A stretch of DNA of 64,000 nt from Nannocystis sp. Lineage in GTDB: Bacteria; Myxococcota_A; Polyangia; Nannocystales; Nannocystaceae. A program made the position numbers and the translations under genes. The stretch lies in contig JADJRG010000013.1 of the NCBI GenBank assembly GCA_016712315.1, positions 1,309,501-1,373,500 of the forward strand, in the 5' to 3' direction. Under the pieces are notes generated by a model. That model had not been told where the DNA came from. It saw only the letters and a program-made list of their open reading frames with translations, and made no database searches. Below are positions 7,444 to 17,684 of the stretch, piece after piece (within the stretch, counting starts at the first letter, position 1; each line of letters starts with the position of its first letter).

Positions 7444-10400
7444 ATGTCCGATCCACGAAACACCGGTCGCCACGGCGCCCGCGTCGACCCTCCGGTCTAC
7501 GCGATGGCGCTCGCAATCGCGCTCTCTGCCACCACAGCCCGGGCCGCAGGCCCGCGCGACTATGCCGGCCCCGAGGAGCTCGGCGGCGACGCGCCCACCC
7601 CGACGGAGCGAGCACCGGAGCCCGCCCCGGCCCCCGCCCCGGCCCCCGCTCCCACACCTCCCGCGCCCGAAGAGGCCTGCGACGACGGCTTTTGTATTGA
7701 AGATCTCACCGAGGACCCCGAGGCTTTAAAGCGCGAGCTCGAGGTCCCCAAGGTCGAGGTCAAGGGCCCCACCGGCGTCGTCCGCGGTCGCGTCCTCGAC
7801 GCCACCTCTGGTTCGCCCCTCATCGGCGCCCTGATCTCCGTCGAAGGCCACGAGTACCGCACCAAGAGCGACTTTGAGGGCAATTTTGAGCTGCCGCTGC
7901 CGCCCGGCGCCTATCAAGTCAAGATCTGGTACGACGCGTATGAAGGCGTCACTGTCTCCAACGTCGCCGTCAGCGAGGGCGACGCCGTCAACTTAAACCG
8001 CGAACTGAAGCCGATCGCCGGCATGGCCCAGACCGTCGTCGTCCAGGCCGAGATCAACAAAGAGAGCGCCGCCGGCAAGCTCGCCGAGCGCAAGAAGTCC
8101 GCCTCCGCGCGCGACATCATGAGCCGCGCCGAATTTTCAAAGTCCGGCGGCGGCGCCACCTCTGCGGTCGCCCAGCGGATCGTCGGCATCACCGTCGTCG
8201 GCGGCCGCTTCCTCTTCATCCGCGGCCTCGGCCATCGTTATGGCAACACCCTCTTCGACGGCGCCCGCGTCCCCAGCCCCGACCCCAACCTGCGCACCGT
8301 CCCCCTCGACATCTTCCCCACCACCGCGCTCGGCGCGATCAACATCCAAAAGACCTTCACCCCGGACGTCCCTGGCGACTTCGCCGGCGGCTCCACCCAG
8401 CTCGAGAGCCGCGAGGTCCCCGAAGAGTTCACCCTCCAGGTCAAGGCCAACCTCGGCGCCAACACGGCCACCACCGGCCGCGCCGGCCTCATCGGCGATC
8501 GCTTCGCCGGCGATCGCCTCGCCTTCGGCAACCTCGCCCGCCAGCTCCCCTCTTCCTTTAACACCGCCTACCCCATCGACCACACCCAGCAGCCCGCCGG
8601 CAGCCTCGATCGCGTGTGGACCCCCGCCGACATCGAGCGCTTCGGCGAGGCGATGCCCTCCACCCGCACCGCCCTCAGGCCCCACACCGGCATGCCCAAT
8701 TTCGGCGCTGGTGTCACCGTCGGCGGCACCGTCAAGCCCTGGGGCACCCGCCTGGGCTTCCTCGGCGCCGCGCAATATGCCAACAGCCAACAGACCCTGC
8801 GCGAAGACATCCGGATCTTCCGCGTCGCCGGCGACTTCCAGCCGGGCGTCGAGCTGCCCATCGACCCCATCGCCCGCGTCGACTACAAGAGCCTCAAGAC
8901 CACCCTCAACACCGCCTGGTCGACCCTCGGCCTCTTTAAGTGGAAGCTCAGCGACGACCACCGCCTCAGCTTGACCGGCCTCTACACCCGCGACGCCGAC
9001 GTCGAGGCCCGCCAGCTCGACGGCCACAGCCGCGCCACCTCCGGCGAAGCGATTGTCCGCAACAACCGCCTCCGTTATCAGATGCGCTCGATCGCGCTCA
9101 CCCGCCTCGGCGGCCGCCACGTCTTCCCCGGCGCGAAGTCGCTCCAGCTCGACTGGTTCGGCTCCTTCGCCCAGGCCCGCCTCGCCGACCCCCTGCTCCG
9201 CGAGAGCCTCTTCTGTTTGGTCCCCGGCTCCGCCCCCGTCGATCCCAGCGGCCAGTCCTCCTGCCTCGAGAGCCCGCAAGACGGCGCCGTCTACCTCATC
9301 GACCAGCGCGAGTCCGGCAAATTCCAGTTCTTCGACCTCAAAGACAACACCGCCACCGGCGCCCTCGACCTCACCCTGCCCTTCAAGCAGTGGCGCCAGC
9401 TCGACTCCAAGCTCAAGTTCGGCGGCTGGGTCGAGGGCAAGCGCCGGAGCTTCACCGCCCGCACCTTCGATTACCAGACCGTCGGCTCCACCGGCCTGCC
9501 CATTGGCACAGGTGAGATCCTCACCCCTGACACCATCGGCGGCGGCCCTGGCGGCCCTGGCGGCGCCCCCTTCTTCCTCAAGGAGTTCACCCGCGCCGAG
9601 GACAGCTATCGCGGGAACCAGCGCGTGCTCGCCGGCTACGCCATGCTCGACCTGCCGATCGTGCGCTGGCTGCGGGTCGTCGGCGGCGCCCGCGTCGAGG
9701 CCAACACCATCGACGTACGCCCCTTCGATCGTTTCGGCCGGCCGATCCCCGCCGAGAAGAACGCCCGCGTCGTCGACAACAGCGTCTTACCCGCCGCCAG
9801 CCTCATCTTCCCGCTCGCGGGTCCGCGGATCCGCGGCGATATGAACATCCGCCTCAGCGCCGCCAAGACCGTCGCTCGCCCCGAGTTCCGCGAGCTCGCC
9901 CCCTTCCTCTTCACCGACTTCGTCGGCGGCTTCGACGTCACCGGCTACGCCGGCCTGCGCACCACCAAGATCTGGAACGCCGACCTGCGCTGGGAGTGGT
10001 TCCCCTCCGCCGGCGAGGTCGTCGCCCTCTCCGCCTTTTACAAGCGCTTCGACGGCCCCATCGAGCGCGTCATCGGCGCCCGCGCCACCCCCGTGCAGAG
10101 CTACCGCAACGCGCTCAGCGCCCAGAACATCGGCGCCGAGCTCGAGCTGCGCAAGAGCCTGGAGTTCGTCCACAAGTCTCTGCGCGAGCTCTCCCTCGGC
10201 GCCAACTTCGCGTACGTCTACTCGCAGGTCGACTTCCCCACCTACGACCCCAGCGACCCCTTCTCGTACTCGGGCCCGCCGCGGCCGCTCGAGGGCCAGT
10301 CCCCCTACGTCGTCAACGCCTACCTCAGCTACGACCGCGAGAAGAGCGGCACCACCGCGCGCCTGCTCTACAACACCTTCGGCAAGCGGATCGCCTTCGT

Positions 10401-10614
10401 CGGCGGCCAAGGCGCCCCCAACATCTACGAGCTGCCCGTCCACAGCCTCGACCTCACCCTCCAGCAGCGCGTCTACAAGGGCCTCAGCCTCAGCGGCAGC
10501 GCCTTCAACATGCTCAACTGGCGGCGCCGCTTCGTCCAGGGCGACGAGGGCGCGATCACCTACAACACCCTGCGGGGCGTCACCTTCGTGCTCGGTCTGA
10601 CCTACGACTTATGA
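7444..10614 (+). CDS. TonB-dependent outer-membrane receptor with N-terminal carboxypeptidase-regulatory-like domain
   Basis: A 1056-aa protein. A signal peptide (hydrophobic MALAIALSATTARA near residues 21-34) is followed by an Ala-Pro rich linker. A CarboxypepD_reg-like beta-sandwich follows at about 113-185 (GVVRGRVLDATSGSPLIGALI). Then comes a plug domain near 215-340 (GGRFLFIRGLGHRYGNTLFDG, VPLDIFPTTALGAINIQKTF, DVPGDFAGGSTQL), and the rest is beta-barrel. The length is in the usual range for this receptor type. The ligand is not evident. It ends in TYDL, so the final aromatic residue typical of barrels is replaced by Leu. Its position directly after the TonB motor genes suggests a dedicated energiser. 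The next gene, 157 bases downstream, encodes a surface-type lipoprotein that could bind substrate. Confidence 0.9.
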   Translation: MSDPRNTGRHGARVDPPVYAMALAIALSATTARAAGPRDYAGPEELGGDAPTPTERAPEPAPAPAPAPAPTPPAPEEACDDGFCIEDLTEDPEALKRELEVPKVEVKGPTGVVRGRVLDATSGSPLIGALISVEGHEYRTKSDFEGNFELPLPPGAYQVKIWYDAYEGVTVSNVAVSEGDAVNLNRELKPIAGMAQTVVVQAEINKESAAGKLAERKKSASARDIMSRAEFSKSGGGATSAVAQRIVGITVVGGRFLFIRGLGHRYGNTLFDGARVPSPDPNLRTVPLDIFPTTALGAINIQKTFTPDVPGDFAGGSTQLESREVPEEFTLQVKANLGANTATTGRAGLIGDRFAGDRLAFGNLARQLPSSFNTAYPIDHTQQPAGSLDRVWTPADIERFGEAMPSTRTALRPHTGMPNFGAGVTVGGTVKPWGTRLGFLGAAQYANSQQTLREDIRIFRVAGDFQPGVELPIDPIARVDYKSLKTTLNTAWSTLGLFKWKLSDDHRLSLTGLYTRDADVEARQLDGHSRATSGEAIVRNNRLRYQMRSIALTRLGGRHVFPGAKSLQLDWFGSFAQARLADPLLRESLFCLVPGSAPVDPSGQSSCLESPQDGAVYLIDQRESGKFQFFDLKDNTATGALDLTLPFKQWRQLDSKLKFGGWVEGKRRSFTARTFDYQTVGSTGLPIGTGEILTPDTIGGGPGGPGGAPFFLKEFTRAEDSYRGNQRVLAGYAMLDLPIVRWLRVVGGARVEANTIDVRPFDRFGRPIPAEKNARVVDNSVLPAASLIFPLAGPRIRGDMNIRLSAAKTVARPEFRELAPFLFTDFVGGFDVTGYAGLRTTKIWNADLRWEWFPSAGEVVALSAFYKRFDGPIERVIGARATPVQSYRNALSAQNIGAELELRKSLEFVHKSLRELSLGANFAYVYSQVDFPTYDPSDPFSYSGPPRPLEGQSPYVVNAYLSYDREKSGTTARLLYNTFGKRIAFVGGQGAPNIYELPVHSLDLTLQQRVYKGLSLSGSAFNMLNWRRRFVQGDEGAITYNTLRGVTFVLGLTYDL

Positions 10615-10615
10615 C

Positions 10616-10623
10616 ATGTGACA
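10616..10623 (+). promoter_or_regulatory. candidate regulator half-site ATGTGACA (copy 2)
   Basis: This is the second occurrence of the 8-mer found at 4946-4953. It lies two bases after the receptor stop codon, in the 157-bp gap before the lipoprotein gene. By base composition such an 8-mer is expected less than once in the window, and both copies seen lie in intergenic gaps of one gene block. It is a candidate operator only. Confidence 0.3.
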
Positions 10624-10771
10624 GCCACACCCCTGCGCGCGCGCCGATCGTGTCGCGAAAAAGTCACGTCCCCGCGGAGCCGACGTCACGACCCCCCCGT
10701 ATATGAACAGCGACCGCGGGTCTTTCTTGAGATCTGTCCCATCGGCCAACTCGATCCTGGATCGTCGAACC

Positions 10772-12082
10772 ATGACCAAGAACATCGCCTCCGCCGCCCT
10801 CATCGCCCTCTCCCTCTCTCTCAGCGCCTGCACCGGCGGCGAGGGCGAGAGCGACACCAACACCACCAACACCACCAACGGCACCGATGACTGCGTCGAC
10901 GGCGCCGAGGTCACCGCGGACATCACCGAAGACACCACCTGGAGCTGTGACGTCGTGCTCGGCGCGATCGTCACTGTCAACAACAACGCCACCCTCACCA
11001 TCGAGCCCGGCGTCACCGTGCGCGGCAAGAGCGGCTCCGCCCTCGTCATCAACCAAGGCTCCAAGCTGATCGCCGAAGGCGCCGAGGACGCGCCGATCGT
11101 GCTCACCTCCAGCCAGGCGCCCGGCGCCCGCAGCCGCGGCGACTGGGGCGGCCTCGTCCTCCTCGGCGACGCCCCGATCAACCTCGCCGGCGGCACCGGC
11201 ATCGCCGAAGGCTTCCAGGGCGAGGTCAAGTACGGCGGCAACGACCCGACCTCCTCCTGCGGCTCCCTCAAGTACCTGCGCGTCGAGTTCGCCGGCTTCG
11301 AGCTCACCACCGACAATGAGCTCAACGCGATCACCTTCTACGGCTGCGGCAGCGGCACCGTCGTCGACCACGTCCAGACCCACATGGGCGACGACGACGG
11401 CTTCGAGATGTTCGGCGGCGGCTTCGACGCCTCGCACCTGGTCGCCAGCGGCATCGGCGACGACTCGCTCGACATCGACCAAGGCTTCTCGGGGAAGCTC
11501 CAGCACATCTTCATCCACCAAGACCCCGCCGACGGCAACTACGCCTTCGAGATCAGCAACCAGGACGTCAACCTCGACGCGACCCCTCGCACCGCGCCGA
11601 TGATCGCCAACGTCACCGCGGTCGGCGGCGACAGCCCCAAGAGCGCCGCGCTCAAGCTCAAAGAGGGCGCCGCTGGTGAGTTTCATAACATGATCATCAC
11701 CAACTTCAACGGCGCCCAGGTCGACCTCACCGAGACCCAGACCGAGGATCAAGCCGCGACCGGCGAGATCGTGATCAAGAACTCGCTCTTTTTCGGCAAC
11801 AACCGCGGCGGCTCCGGCCTCTACATCGTCTCCGAGGCGTCGACCTTCGACCTCCAAGGCTTCGTCGAGGACGCCGCCAGCGGCAACCTCTTCGACGTCG
11901 ACCCCAAGCTCGGCAGCGCCGCCTGGGGCGCCCCCAACATCGTCCCCGCCGCCGGCTCTCCCGCGCTCAATGGCGTCCGCCCGCCCGCGGACTTCACCGG
12001 CGAGCCCAGCGACTTCATCGGCGCCGTCAAAGACGAAGCCAGCGACTTCACCCAGGGCTGGACCAACTACGCCCCCAACTGA
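10772..12082 (+). CDS. Beta-helix-like surface lipoprotein of the TonB cluster
   Basis: A 436-aa lipoprotein. The signal peptide ends in LSLSAC, giving an acylated Cys at residue 20, and a TN-rich linker (NTTNTTNG) follows. The mature part has repeating short beta strands (VVLGAIVTVNNNATLTIEPGV, GDWGGLVLLGDAPIN), which suggests a right-handed parallel beta-helix. Proteins with the GDWGGLVLLG signature are often found beside TonB-dependent receptors; this is from memory. The start at 10772 is chosen because it gives a perfect lipoprotein signal; an upstream in-frame ATG does not. It probably sits on the outer membrane and helps the receptor bind its substrate, which is inference. Asp-rich segments (GDDDGFEMFGG, GDDSLDIDQG) could bind calcium. 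Confidence 0.8.
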   Translation: MTKNIASAALIALSLSLSACTGGEGESDTNTTNTTNGTDDCVDGAEVTADITEDTTWSCDVVLGAIVTVNNNATLTIEPGVTVRGKSGSALVINQGSKLIAEGAEDAPIVLTSSQAPGARSRGDWGGLVLLGDAPINLAGGTGIAEGFQGEVKYGGNDPTSSCGSLKYLRVEFAGFELTTDNELNAITFYGCGSGTVVDHVQTHMGDDDGFEMFGGGFDASHLVASGIGDDSLDIDQGFSGKLQHIFIHQDPADGNYAFEISNQDVNLDATPRTAPMIANVTAVGGDSPKSAALKLKEGAAGEFHNMIITNFNGAQVDLTETQTEDQAATGEIVIKNSLFFGNNRGGSGLYIVSEASTFDLQGFVEDAASGNLFDVDPKLGSAAWGAPNIVPAAGSPALNGVRPPADFTGEPSDFIGAVKDEASDFTQGWTNYAPN

Positions 12083-12104
12083 TCGCCGATCGAGGGACCA
12101 ACCC

Positions 12105-12719
12105 ATGGATCGCCCCGCTCAGCTCGCCCTCGTCGCCGCGCTCGTGCTCGCGCTCGGCGGCGCGGGAGCGCTCGCGATCCATGGCCCCAGCGCGCCCGCG
12201 CCCGCCGGCGCGCCCGCCACCGCCTCCGAGAGCGTCCAGCTCGCCGCCGAGCTCCCGAACCACCCCGAGCTCGGCCCCGAGCCTCTCAAGGGCGGTCAGA
12301 CCAGCCTGCACGCCCTCGGCGAGGCGATCGTCGACGGCCTCGCCCGCGGCGACGCTCAGGCCCTCGACGCCCTTATCGTCGACGCCCACGACTACAAGAC
12401 CCGCCTCTTCGCCCTGCTCGCCAACAGCCCCAGCGCCCACCAGATGGGCGCCGACTTGTTGTGGGACATGCAGTCGCGCGAGAGCCGAGACGAGCGCGAC
12501 CGCGCGGTCCGCCTCTACGGCCGCCGCCCCCTCCGCCTCGTCTCCATCACGAGTCCGCGCGCGCCGGAGCGCCGAGGCGGCCTGATCCTCCACCGCAGCC
12601 CGGTGCTGGTGGTCTTGGACGACCAAGGCGCCGCCCACGAGCTGCGGATCCTCGCCACCGTGCTCGAGCACGAGGCCACGAGCACCTTCACGCTGCTCGC
12701 GTACCGGATCCGCGGCTGA
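12105..12719 (+). CDS. Exported 204-aa protein of unknown function
   Basis: The N-terminus is a hydrophobic segment (LALVAALVLALGGAGALAI, residues 7-25) that could be a signal anchor or uncleaved signal. It is followed by a Pro-Ala linker and a soluble domain of about 150 residues with no motif I recognise. GAGGGA lies before the ATG at 12105. The gene starts 22 bases after the lipoprotein gene and ends 31 bases before the response-regulator gene, so it belongs to the same transcription unit. It is most likely periplasmic and membrane-anchored. No catalytic signature is visible. Confidence 0.7.
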   Translation: MDRPAQLALVAALVLALGGAGALAIHGPSAPAPAGAPATASESVQLAAELPNHPELGPEPLKGGQTSLHALGEAIVDGLARGDAQALDALIVDAHDYKTRLFALLANSPSAHQMGADLLWDMQSRESRDERDRAVRLYGRRPLRLVSITSPRAPERRGGLILHRSPVLVVLDDQGAAHELRILATVLEHEATSTFTLLAYRIRG

Positions 12720-12750
12720 TCCTCCCTGCTGCTCCACCCCCTCGATCCGT

Positions 12751-13536
<786 letters not shown>

Positions 13537-13602
13537 CTCGCCGTGCCGCGCCCTGCTTCGCTCGGTTGCGCGCCTCTACGCGGACGATTAGTGTCCGCGC
13601 CC

Positions 13603-14757
13603 ATGCGCCACCTCCACCCAGTCACGCTCCTGATCGCCGCCACATGCGCCCTGCTCTGCGCCTGCGCCGGTGACGATGACGGCGGCGACAGCACCATCGG
13701 CGACTCCGCCAACCCGACCAGCGGCGACTCCGCCAACCCGACCGCGACCGCGACGACCAGCGGCGGCGGCGAGAGCGATGGTATGGGATCAAACAGTACG
13801 ACCAGCAGCAGCGGCGCCGCGACCACCGGCGACAGCGCCACCACCGACAGCGCCACCACCGACAGCGCCACCACCGACAGCGCCACCGGCGACAGCCCCG
13901 TCTATCCGCCCGCGATCGCCTACATCACCCGCGACAAGGACGGCAACACCCACCCCGAACAGCTCGCCAAGGAGTCCGACCTCTGCCCCGCCGGCTGGAC
14001 CCACCTCGGCGGCGCTGGCTGGGCCGCCGTCTGTCAGGACAGCGCCCCTGGCGCCGTCATCAACGTCAGCCGCGACGTCTTTGGCAACACCCACCCCGAA
14101 CAGCTCTTGAACGAATCCCAGCTCTGCCCGGCCGGATGGACCCACCTCGGCGGCTCTGGCTGGAGCGCCGTCTGTCACAAGGCCGGCGACACCGCGGCGA
14201 TCGCCTACCTCTCCCGCGACCAGGACGGCAACACCCACCCCGAGCAGCTTTCCGGCGAGTCCGACCTCTGCCCCGCCGGTTGGACCCACCTCGGCGGCAC
14301 CGGCTGGACCGCCGTCTGCCAGGACAACGCCCCCGGCGCCGTCATCAACGTCAGCCGCGACGTTCTTGGCAAAACACACCCCGAACAGCTCGCCAAAGAG
14401 AGCGATCTCTGCCCGAGCGGCTGGGTGCACCTAGGCGGCGCCAGTTGGGACGCCGTCTGCCACAAGGCCGGCGACACCGCGGCGATCGCCTACCTCGCCC
14501 GCGACGAAGACGGCAACACCCACCCCGAGCAGCTTTCCGGCGAGTCCGACCTCTGCCCCGCCGGCTGGACCCACCTCGGCGGCACCGGCTGGACCGCCGT
14601 CTGCCAGGACAACGCCCCCGGCGCGGTGATCAGCGTCGGCCGCGACGTCTTTGGCAACACCCACCCCGAGCAGCTCGCCAAAGAGAGCGATCTCTGCCCG
14701 GACGGCTGGGCGCACCTCGGCGGCTCCGGCTGGAACGCCACCTGTCACCGCCCCTGA
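13603..14757 (+). CDS. Lipoprotein of six tandem Cys-pair repeats
   Basis: A 384-aa lipoprotein. The signal peptide has a lipobox at ALLCAC (acylated Cys 21). A Ser/Thr/Asp/Gly-rich linker with DSATT repeats runs to about residue 100. Then six repeats of 47-48 residues fill the rest of the protein. Each repeat carries NTHPEQL (KTHPEQL in repeat 4), then a core such as LCPAGWTHLGGTGW and an AVC ending. The two Cys per repeat are about 16 apart and could form one disulfide each. Repeats alternate between an A form (starting AIAY) and a B form (starting VI.V), so the higher-order unit is 95 residues. The ATG at 13603 gives the signal peptide. No enzyme motif is seen; a ligand-binding or adhesive surface role is possible. 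I do not recognise the family. Confidence 0.85.
   Translation: MRHLHPVTLLIAATCALLCACAGDDDGGDSTIGDSANPTSGDSANPTATATTSGGGESDGMGSNSTTSSSGAATTGDSATTDSATTDSATTDSATGDSPVYPPAIAYITRDKDGNTHPEQLAKESDLCPAGWTHLGGAGWAAVCQDSAPGAVINVSRDVFGNTHPEQLLNESQLCPAGWTHLGGSGWSAVCHKAGDTAAIAYLSRDQDGNTHPEQLSGESDLCPAGWTHLGGTGWTAVCQDNAPGAVINVSRDVLGKTHPEQLAKESDLCPSGWVHLGGASWDAVCHKAGDTAAIAYLARDEDGNTHPEQLSGESDLCPAGWTHLGGTGWTAVCQDNAPGAVISVGRDVFGNTHPEQLAKESDLCPDGWAHLGGSGWNATCHRP
13830..13892 (+). repeat. 15-bp coding repeats (DSATT linker)
   Basis: About four imperfect copies of a 15-base unit (GACAGCGCCACCACC) encode DSATT in the linker of the Cys-repeat lipoprotein. Such a run is prone to slippage in whole codons, so linker length may vary between strains. 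Confidence 0.7.
13915..14754 (+). repeat. Three 285-bp tandem units, each holding two Cys-pair repeats
   Basis: DNA-level repeats underlie the protein repeats. Comparable bases recur 285 apart: the GCGATCGCCTACCTC segment starts at 14197 and again at 14482. The second and third units are near-identical over long stretches, so the latest duplication is recent. The first unit is more diverged. Confidence 0.8.
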
Positions 14758-14788
14758 TCAACGGTCGACTGTACGATCTCAAACGATC

Positions 14789-15145
14789 TCAAGGCGCCGC
14801 GAGCAGCGGCTCGAAGAGCACATTCACCGTCAGCGCGAGCGCGCCGAAGGCGAGCAAGCAGCCGCCCGCGAGCAGCAAGGTCGCGCGGTCGGAGCCGGTC
14901 GTCATCCTCGTCGCCGACCCAGCCGCCAGCAGCAAGATCGCCGCCAGCAGCACTGTCACCTGCAGACCTGGGACTGTGACCACGGCGGCGAGGCCGCTGA
15001 GGCTCTCCCGAGCGATCTCCTTGCGATGGAGCAGCTCGGGGATCATGCCGAACCAGAGCACGCTGAGGCCAGCGCTCGTCGCCACACCGAGGAGGATGAA
15101 GGCGATCTCGCGCAACCGCAGCTTAAGAGGATTGAACTCCGCCAT
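14789..15145 (-). CDS. Small membrane protein of unknown function
   Basis: A 118-aa protein with three hydrophobic segments at about residues 13-34 (IAFILLGVATSAGLSVLWFGM), 49-75 and 86-111. A short charged loop HRKEIARE lies between the first two. It starts at the ATG of MAEFNPLK and is convergent with the Cys-repeat lipoprotein across 31 bases. No motif identifies a function. Composition and segment lengths look like a real integral membrane protein. It stands alone, because 160 bases separate it from the end of the next gene upstream on its strand. Confidence 0.7.
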   Translation of the reverse strand: MAEFNPLKLRLREIAFILLGVATSAGLSVLWFGMIPELLHRKEIARESLSGLAAVVTVPGLQVTVLLAAILLLAAGSATRMTTGSDRATLLLAGGCLLAFGALALTVNVLFEPLLAAP

Positions 15146-15305
15146 AGCGCCTCACTGAGGATGCCTGAACTAGCCGACCAACGCACCCCCGCGGCCGAAG
15201 TTCTGCCCAGGTCTCGACGCCACGCGCGCCCTCACGATCCCCATGAGCGCGCCTCACACGCCGACGATCTCACGCACCCAGCGCGCAGCGTCATGCACAC
15301 CTCTC

Positions 15306-17684
15306 TCATGGCGCTGGCAACGCCCGCGCGAGCGCGTGTCGACGCCGCAGCGCCGCGCGATCGCCCGGCCGGGCTTGCAGCGCCGGCAACAACGCGCGCG
15401 CGCGGGCGAGGCGCGCTGGATCGCCGCTCGCGATCCACCCAGCGATCAGCGCCTCCTCGAGCAGCGCCCGCTCCGCTGGGTCTCGCAGCGCCGCCTGCGC
15501 CAGCGCCGCCTCGAGCGCCGCCTCCACCTCCTGTTCACGCGGGTGAGCGCTGGTCCGCAGCGCCCGCACCAGCAGCAGCGTGCTCCCTGCGCGCGCGGGG
15601 TCGGCGCGCACCAGCAGCCGCGCGTAGTGGATCGCCAGCGCCGGGCTCTCGGCCAGCAGCGCCGCCGCCGCTTGTCGCTCGATCACCGGGATGTCCGAAG
15701 AGACAGGCTCTGAAGGCCGACCGATCGCGACCTCCAACGCCGCCGCCGGGTCGACCGCGCTGAGCCCGTCGATCACCCGCGCCCACGCCGCCGGCTCGCC
15801 CGGCATCAGCGCCGCCAGCGCCTCCGGCGAGCCCGCCAACGCCAGCACATAGCGGCTGAGCTGCGGCGAAGGAGGCGCGCGTAGAGCCGCCAACGAGCGC
15901 CCCAGCGCCACCTCCACCGCGCGTCGATCGCCCTGCGTCGCCGCCGCCGCCGCGACCAACAGCCAGCCCTCTGGCTCGCTCGGCGCCCGCGTCGCCGCCA
16001 CCTCCGCGTGCGCGCGAGCGAGGCTCGCCTCACCCCGCGCCCCCGCGACCTTCGCGAGCGCCCGATGCAGCCCTGCGTCGAGCGGCCGGGCCCGCAGCGC
16101 CGGCCCTGGATCGACCCCTTCGGCGATCGCCGCGTCGACCTGCGCCCGCAGCGTCCACGTGTACGGCGCCGCCGCCGTCGCCACCGCCGCCGCCGCCGCC
16201 AGCAGCGCCACACCGCCGAGCCCCGCGGCCCTCGCCGACAGCCGCAGACGATCGCCCGGCGCCAGCCCGCCACACAGCGCGCACAGCGGCGCAGCCACCC
16301 CCAAGAACTCGAGGCTGAAGTCCCCGAGGCTGTGCAGCGCGACCGCCAGCGGCCCGCACAGCGCGATCTCACGCGCCCCTGTGCGCCCGAGCGCGCGCCC
16401 CTGCCGCAGCGCCATCAACCACCAGATCGCCAGCCCGGCCCCCAGCGCCGCGCCGAACCAACCCCACTCGACCCACAGGGCCACCGGCGCCGACTCGATG
16501 TGCGTGTGGGTCACCGCGCCTCCGCCGAGCGCCGGCGCCAGATCCAAAAAAGCGCCGCGGCCGACCCCCAGCGCCGGCGAGAGCGCGTGCAGATCCATCG
16601 CCTGGGCGATCGCCTGCGCCTTGCCGCCGACGCCCACCTCCGGGCTCATCAGCGTGCGCACCTCGTCCAACGCGCGCCCGCGGGCCGCGATCACCGCCGC
16701 GACGCCGCCGAAGATCCCCACGCTGATCAGCCGCCCCCGCCAACGCCCGCGCCGCCGCGAGCGCCGCTGCTCGCGCGACGACCACGCCAGCGCCAGCGCC
16801 AGCGGCAGCGCCAGCGCGAACGCGACCAGCGCCCCCCGCGACAGCGACAAGATCAGCGCCGCACCCGCCACCATCGCCGCCCCCGCCGCCATCAGCGCCC
16901 GCTCCTGGTGCTTCCCCTCCGCGCTCTCACGCGCGCACGCGCGGTGATGGAGGGCCAGCCCTGCCCCGGCGAAGCACGTGAGCAGGAAGAGATCCGCCTG
17001 GTGGTTCGGATTGACGAACGTCGTCAGCAGCGCCGCGCTGCCGCCCGGATCCACGTCCTGGGGGCGATAGACCCCCCAGATCGCCGTCACGCCCAGCGTG
17101 CGCTGCACCAGCCCCACCACCGCCACCGCCGCCCCCGCCGCCGCCACCAGCGCCGCGCTGCTCCGCCACGACAGCTGCGCCGCCGCGACGAAGAGCGTCG
17201 TCAGCCCGAGCAGACGAGCTGACTCAAAGGCCGTGTCCGCGGGGACAGGTGACAAGCTCGGCCAGGGCTCGACCCCAGCGCCTGCGAGCGCCGCGGCGAT
17301 CGACCCCGTCAACGAAGGCGCCAGCAGCTCGCGCAAGGCCAGCGGCGAGGGCAGCCACTGCGCCAGCGTCAGCGCCGCCGCCGCCGCCCCGATCAGCGCG
17401 CCCCAGGGCACCCGCACGCCCTCCTTCGCGCGCGCGCACACGCGCAGCCACAGCAGCGAGAGCGCCACCAAGAACGCTGGCAGCGTCCACGCCGGCACCC
17501 CACCGATCGCCAGCGGCGGCCCGACCACCACCACCGCCAGCAGCGCCCGCGCCCACGACGGCCGCCACCCTGCGCCCGCCCCGCGCGCCCGCCGCTTGGT
17601 CTTCCCAGGAGACGCGGGCGGCGGCGGCCCACCCGCAGCGTCCTCCAAGGGGCGTATCGCGGGCTCAGCCGAGGCGCGCATCAC
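15306..17684 (-). CDS. O-antigen ligase-like membrane protein with periplasmic TPR-like tail
   Basis: A 792-aa protein. Residues about 45-510 hold some 11-12 hydrophobic segments, with a large loop carrying FVNPNHQADL and RGAFLDLAPALGGGAVTHTHIE. The NPN and H-rich loop patterns are typical of the Wzy_C/WaaL ligase-polymerase superfamily. After the membrane part, about 280 Ala-rich helical residues (ALHRALAKVAGARGEASLARAHAEVAATRAPSEPEG) look like tetratricopeptide repeats. These proteins join or polymerise lipid-linked sugar chains at the periplasmic face. It overlaps the Wzc-like kinase gene by ATGA, so polysaccharide export is its likely context. Whether it acts as ligase or polymerase cannot be decided. 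Confidence 0.8.
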   Translation of the reverse strand: MMRASAEPAIRPLEDAAGGPPPPASPGKTKRRARGAGAGWRPSWARALLAVVVVGPPLAIGGVPAWTLPAFLVALSLLWLRVCARAKEGVRVPWGALIGAAAAALTLAQWLPSPLALRELLAPSLTGSIAAALAGAGVEPWPSLSPVPADTAFESARLLGLTTLFVAAAQLSWRSSAALVAAAGAAVAVVGLVQRTLGVTAIWGVYRPQDVDPGGSAALLTTFVNPNHQADLFLLTCFAGAGLALHHRACARESAEGKHQERALMAAGAAMVAGAALILSLSRGALVAFALALPLALALAWSSREQRRSRRRGRWRGRLISVGIFGGVAAVIAARGRALDEVRTLMSPEVGVGGKAQAIAQAMDLHALSPALGVGRGAFLDLAPALGGGAVTHTHIESAPVALWVEWGWFGAALGAGLAIWWLMALRQGRALGRTGAREIALCGPLAVALHSLGDFSLEFLGVAAPLCALCGGLAPGDRLRLSARAAGLGGVALLAAAAAVATAAAPYTWTLRAQVDAAIAEGVDPGPALRARPLDAGLHRALAKVAGARGEASLARAHAEVAATRAPSEPEGWLLVAAAAATQGDRRAVEVALGRSLAALRAPPSPQLSRYVLALAGSPEALAALMPGEPAAWARVIDGLSAVDPAAALEVAIGRPSEPVSSDIPVIERQAAAALLAESPALAIHYARLLVRADPARAGSTLLLVRALRTSAHPREQEVEAALEAALAQAALRDPAERALLEEALIAGWIASGDPARLARARALLPALQARPGDRAALRRRHALARALPAP

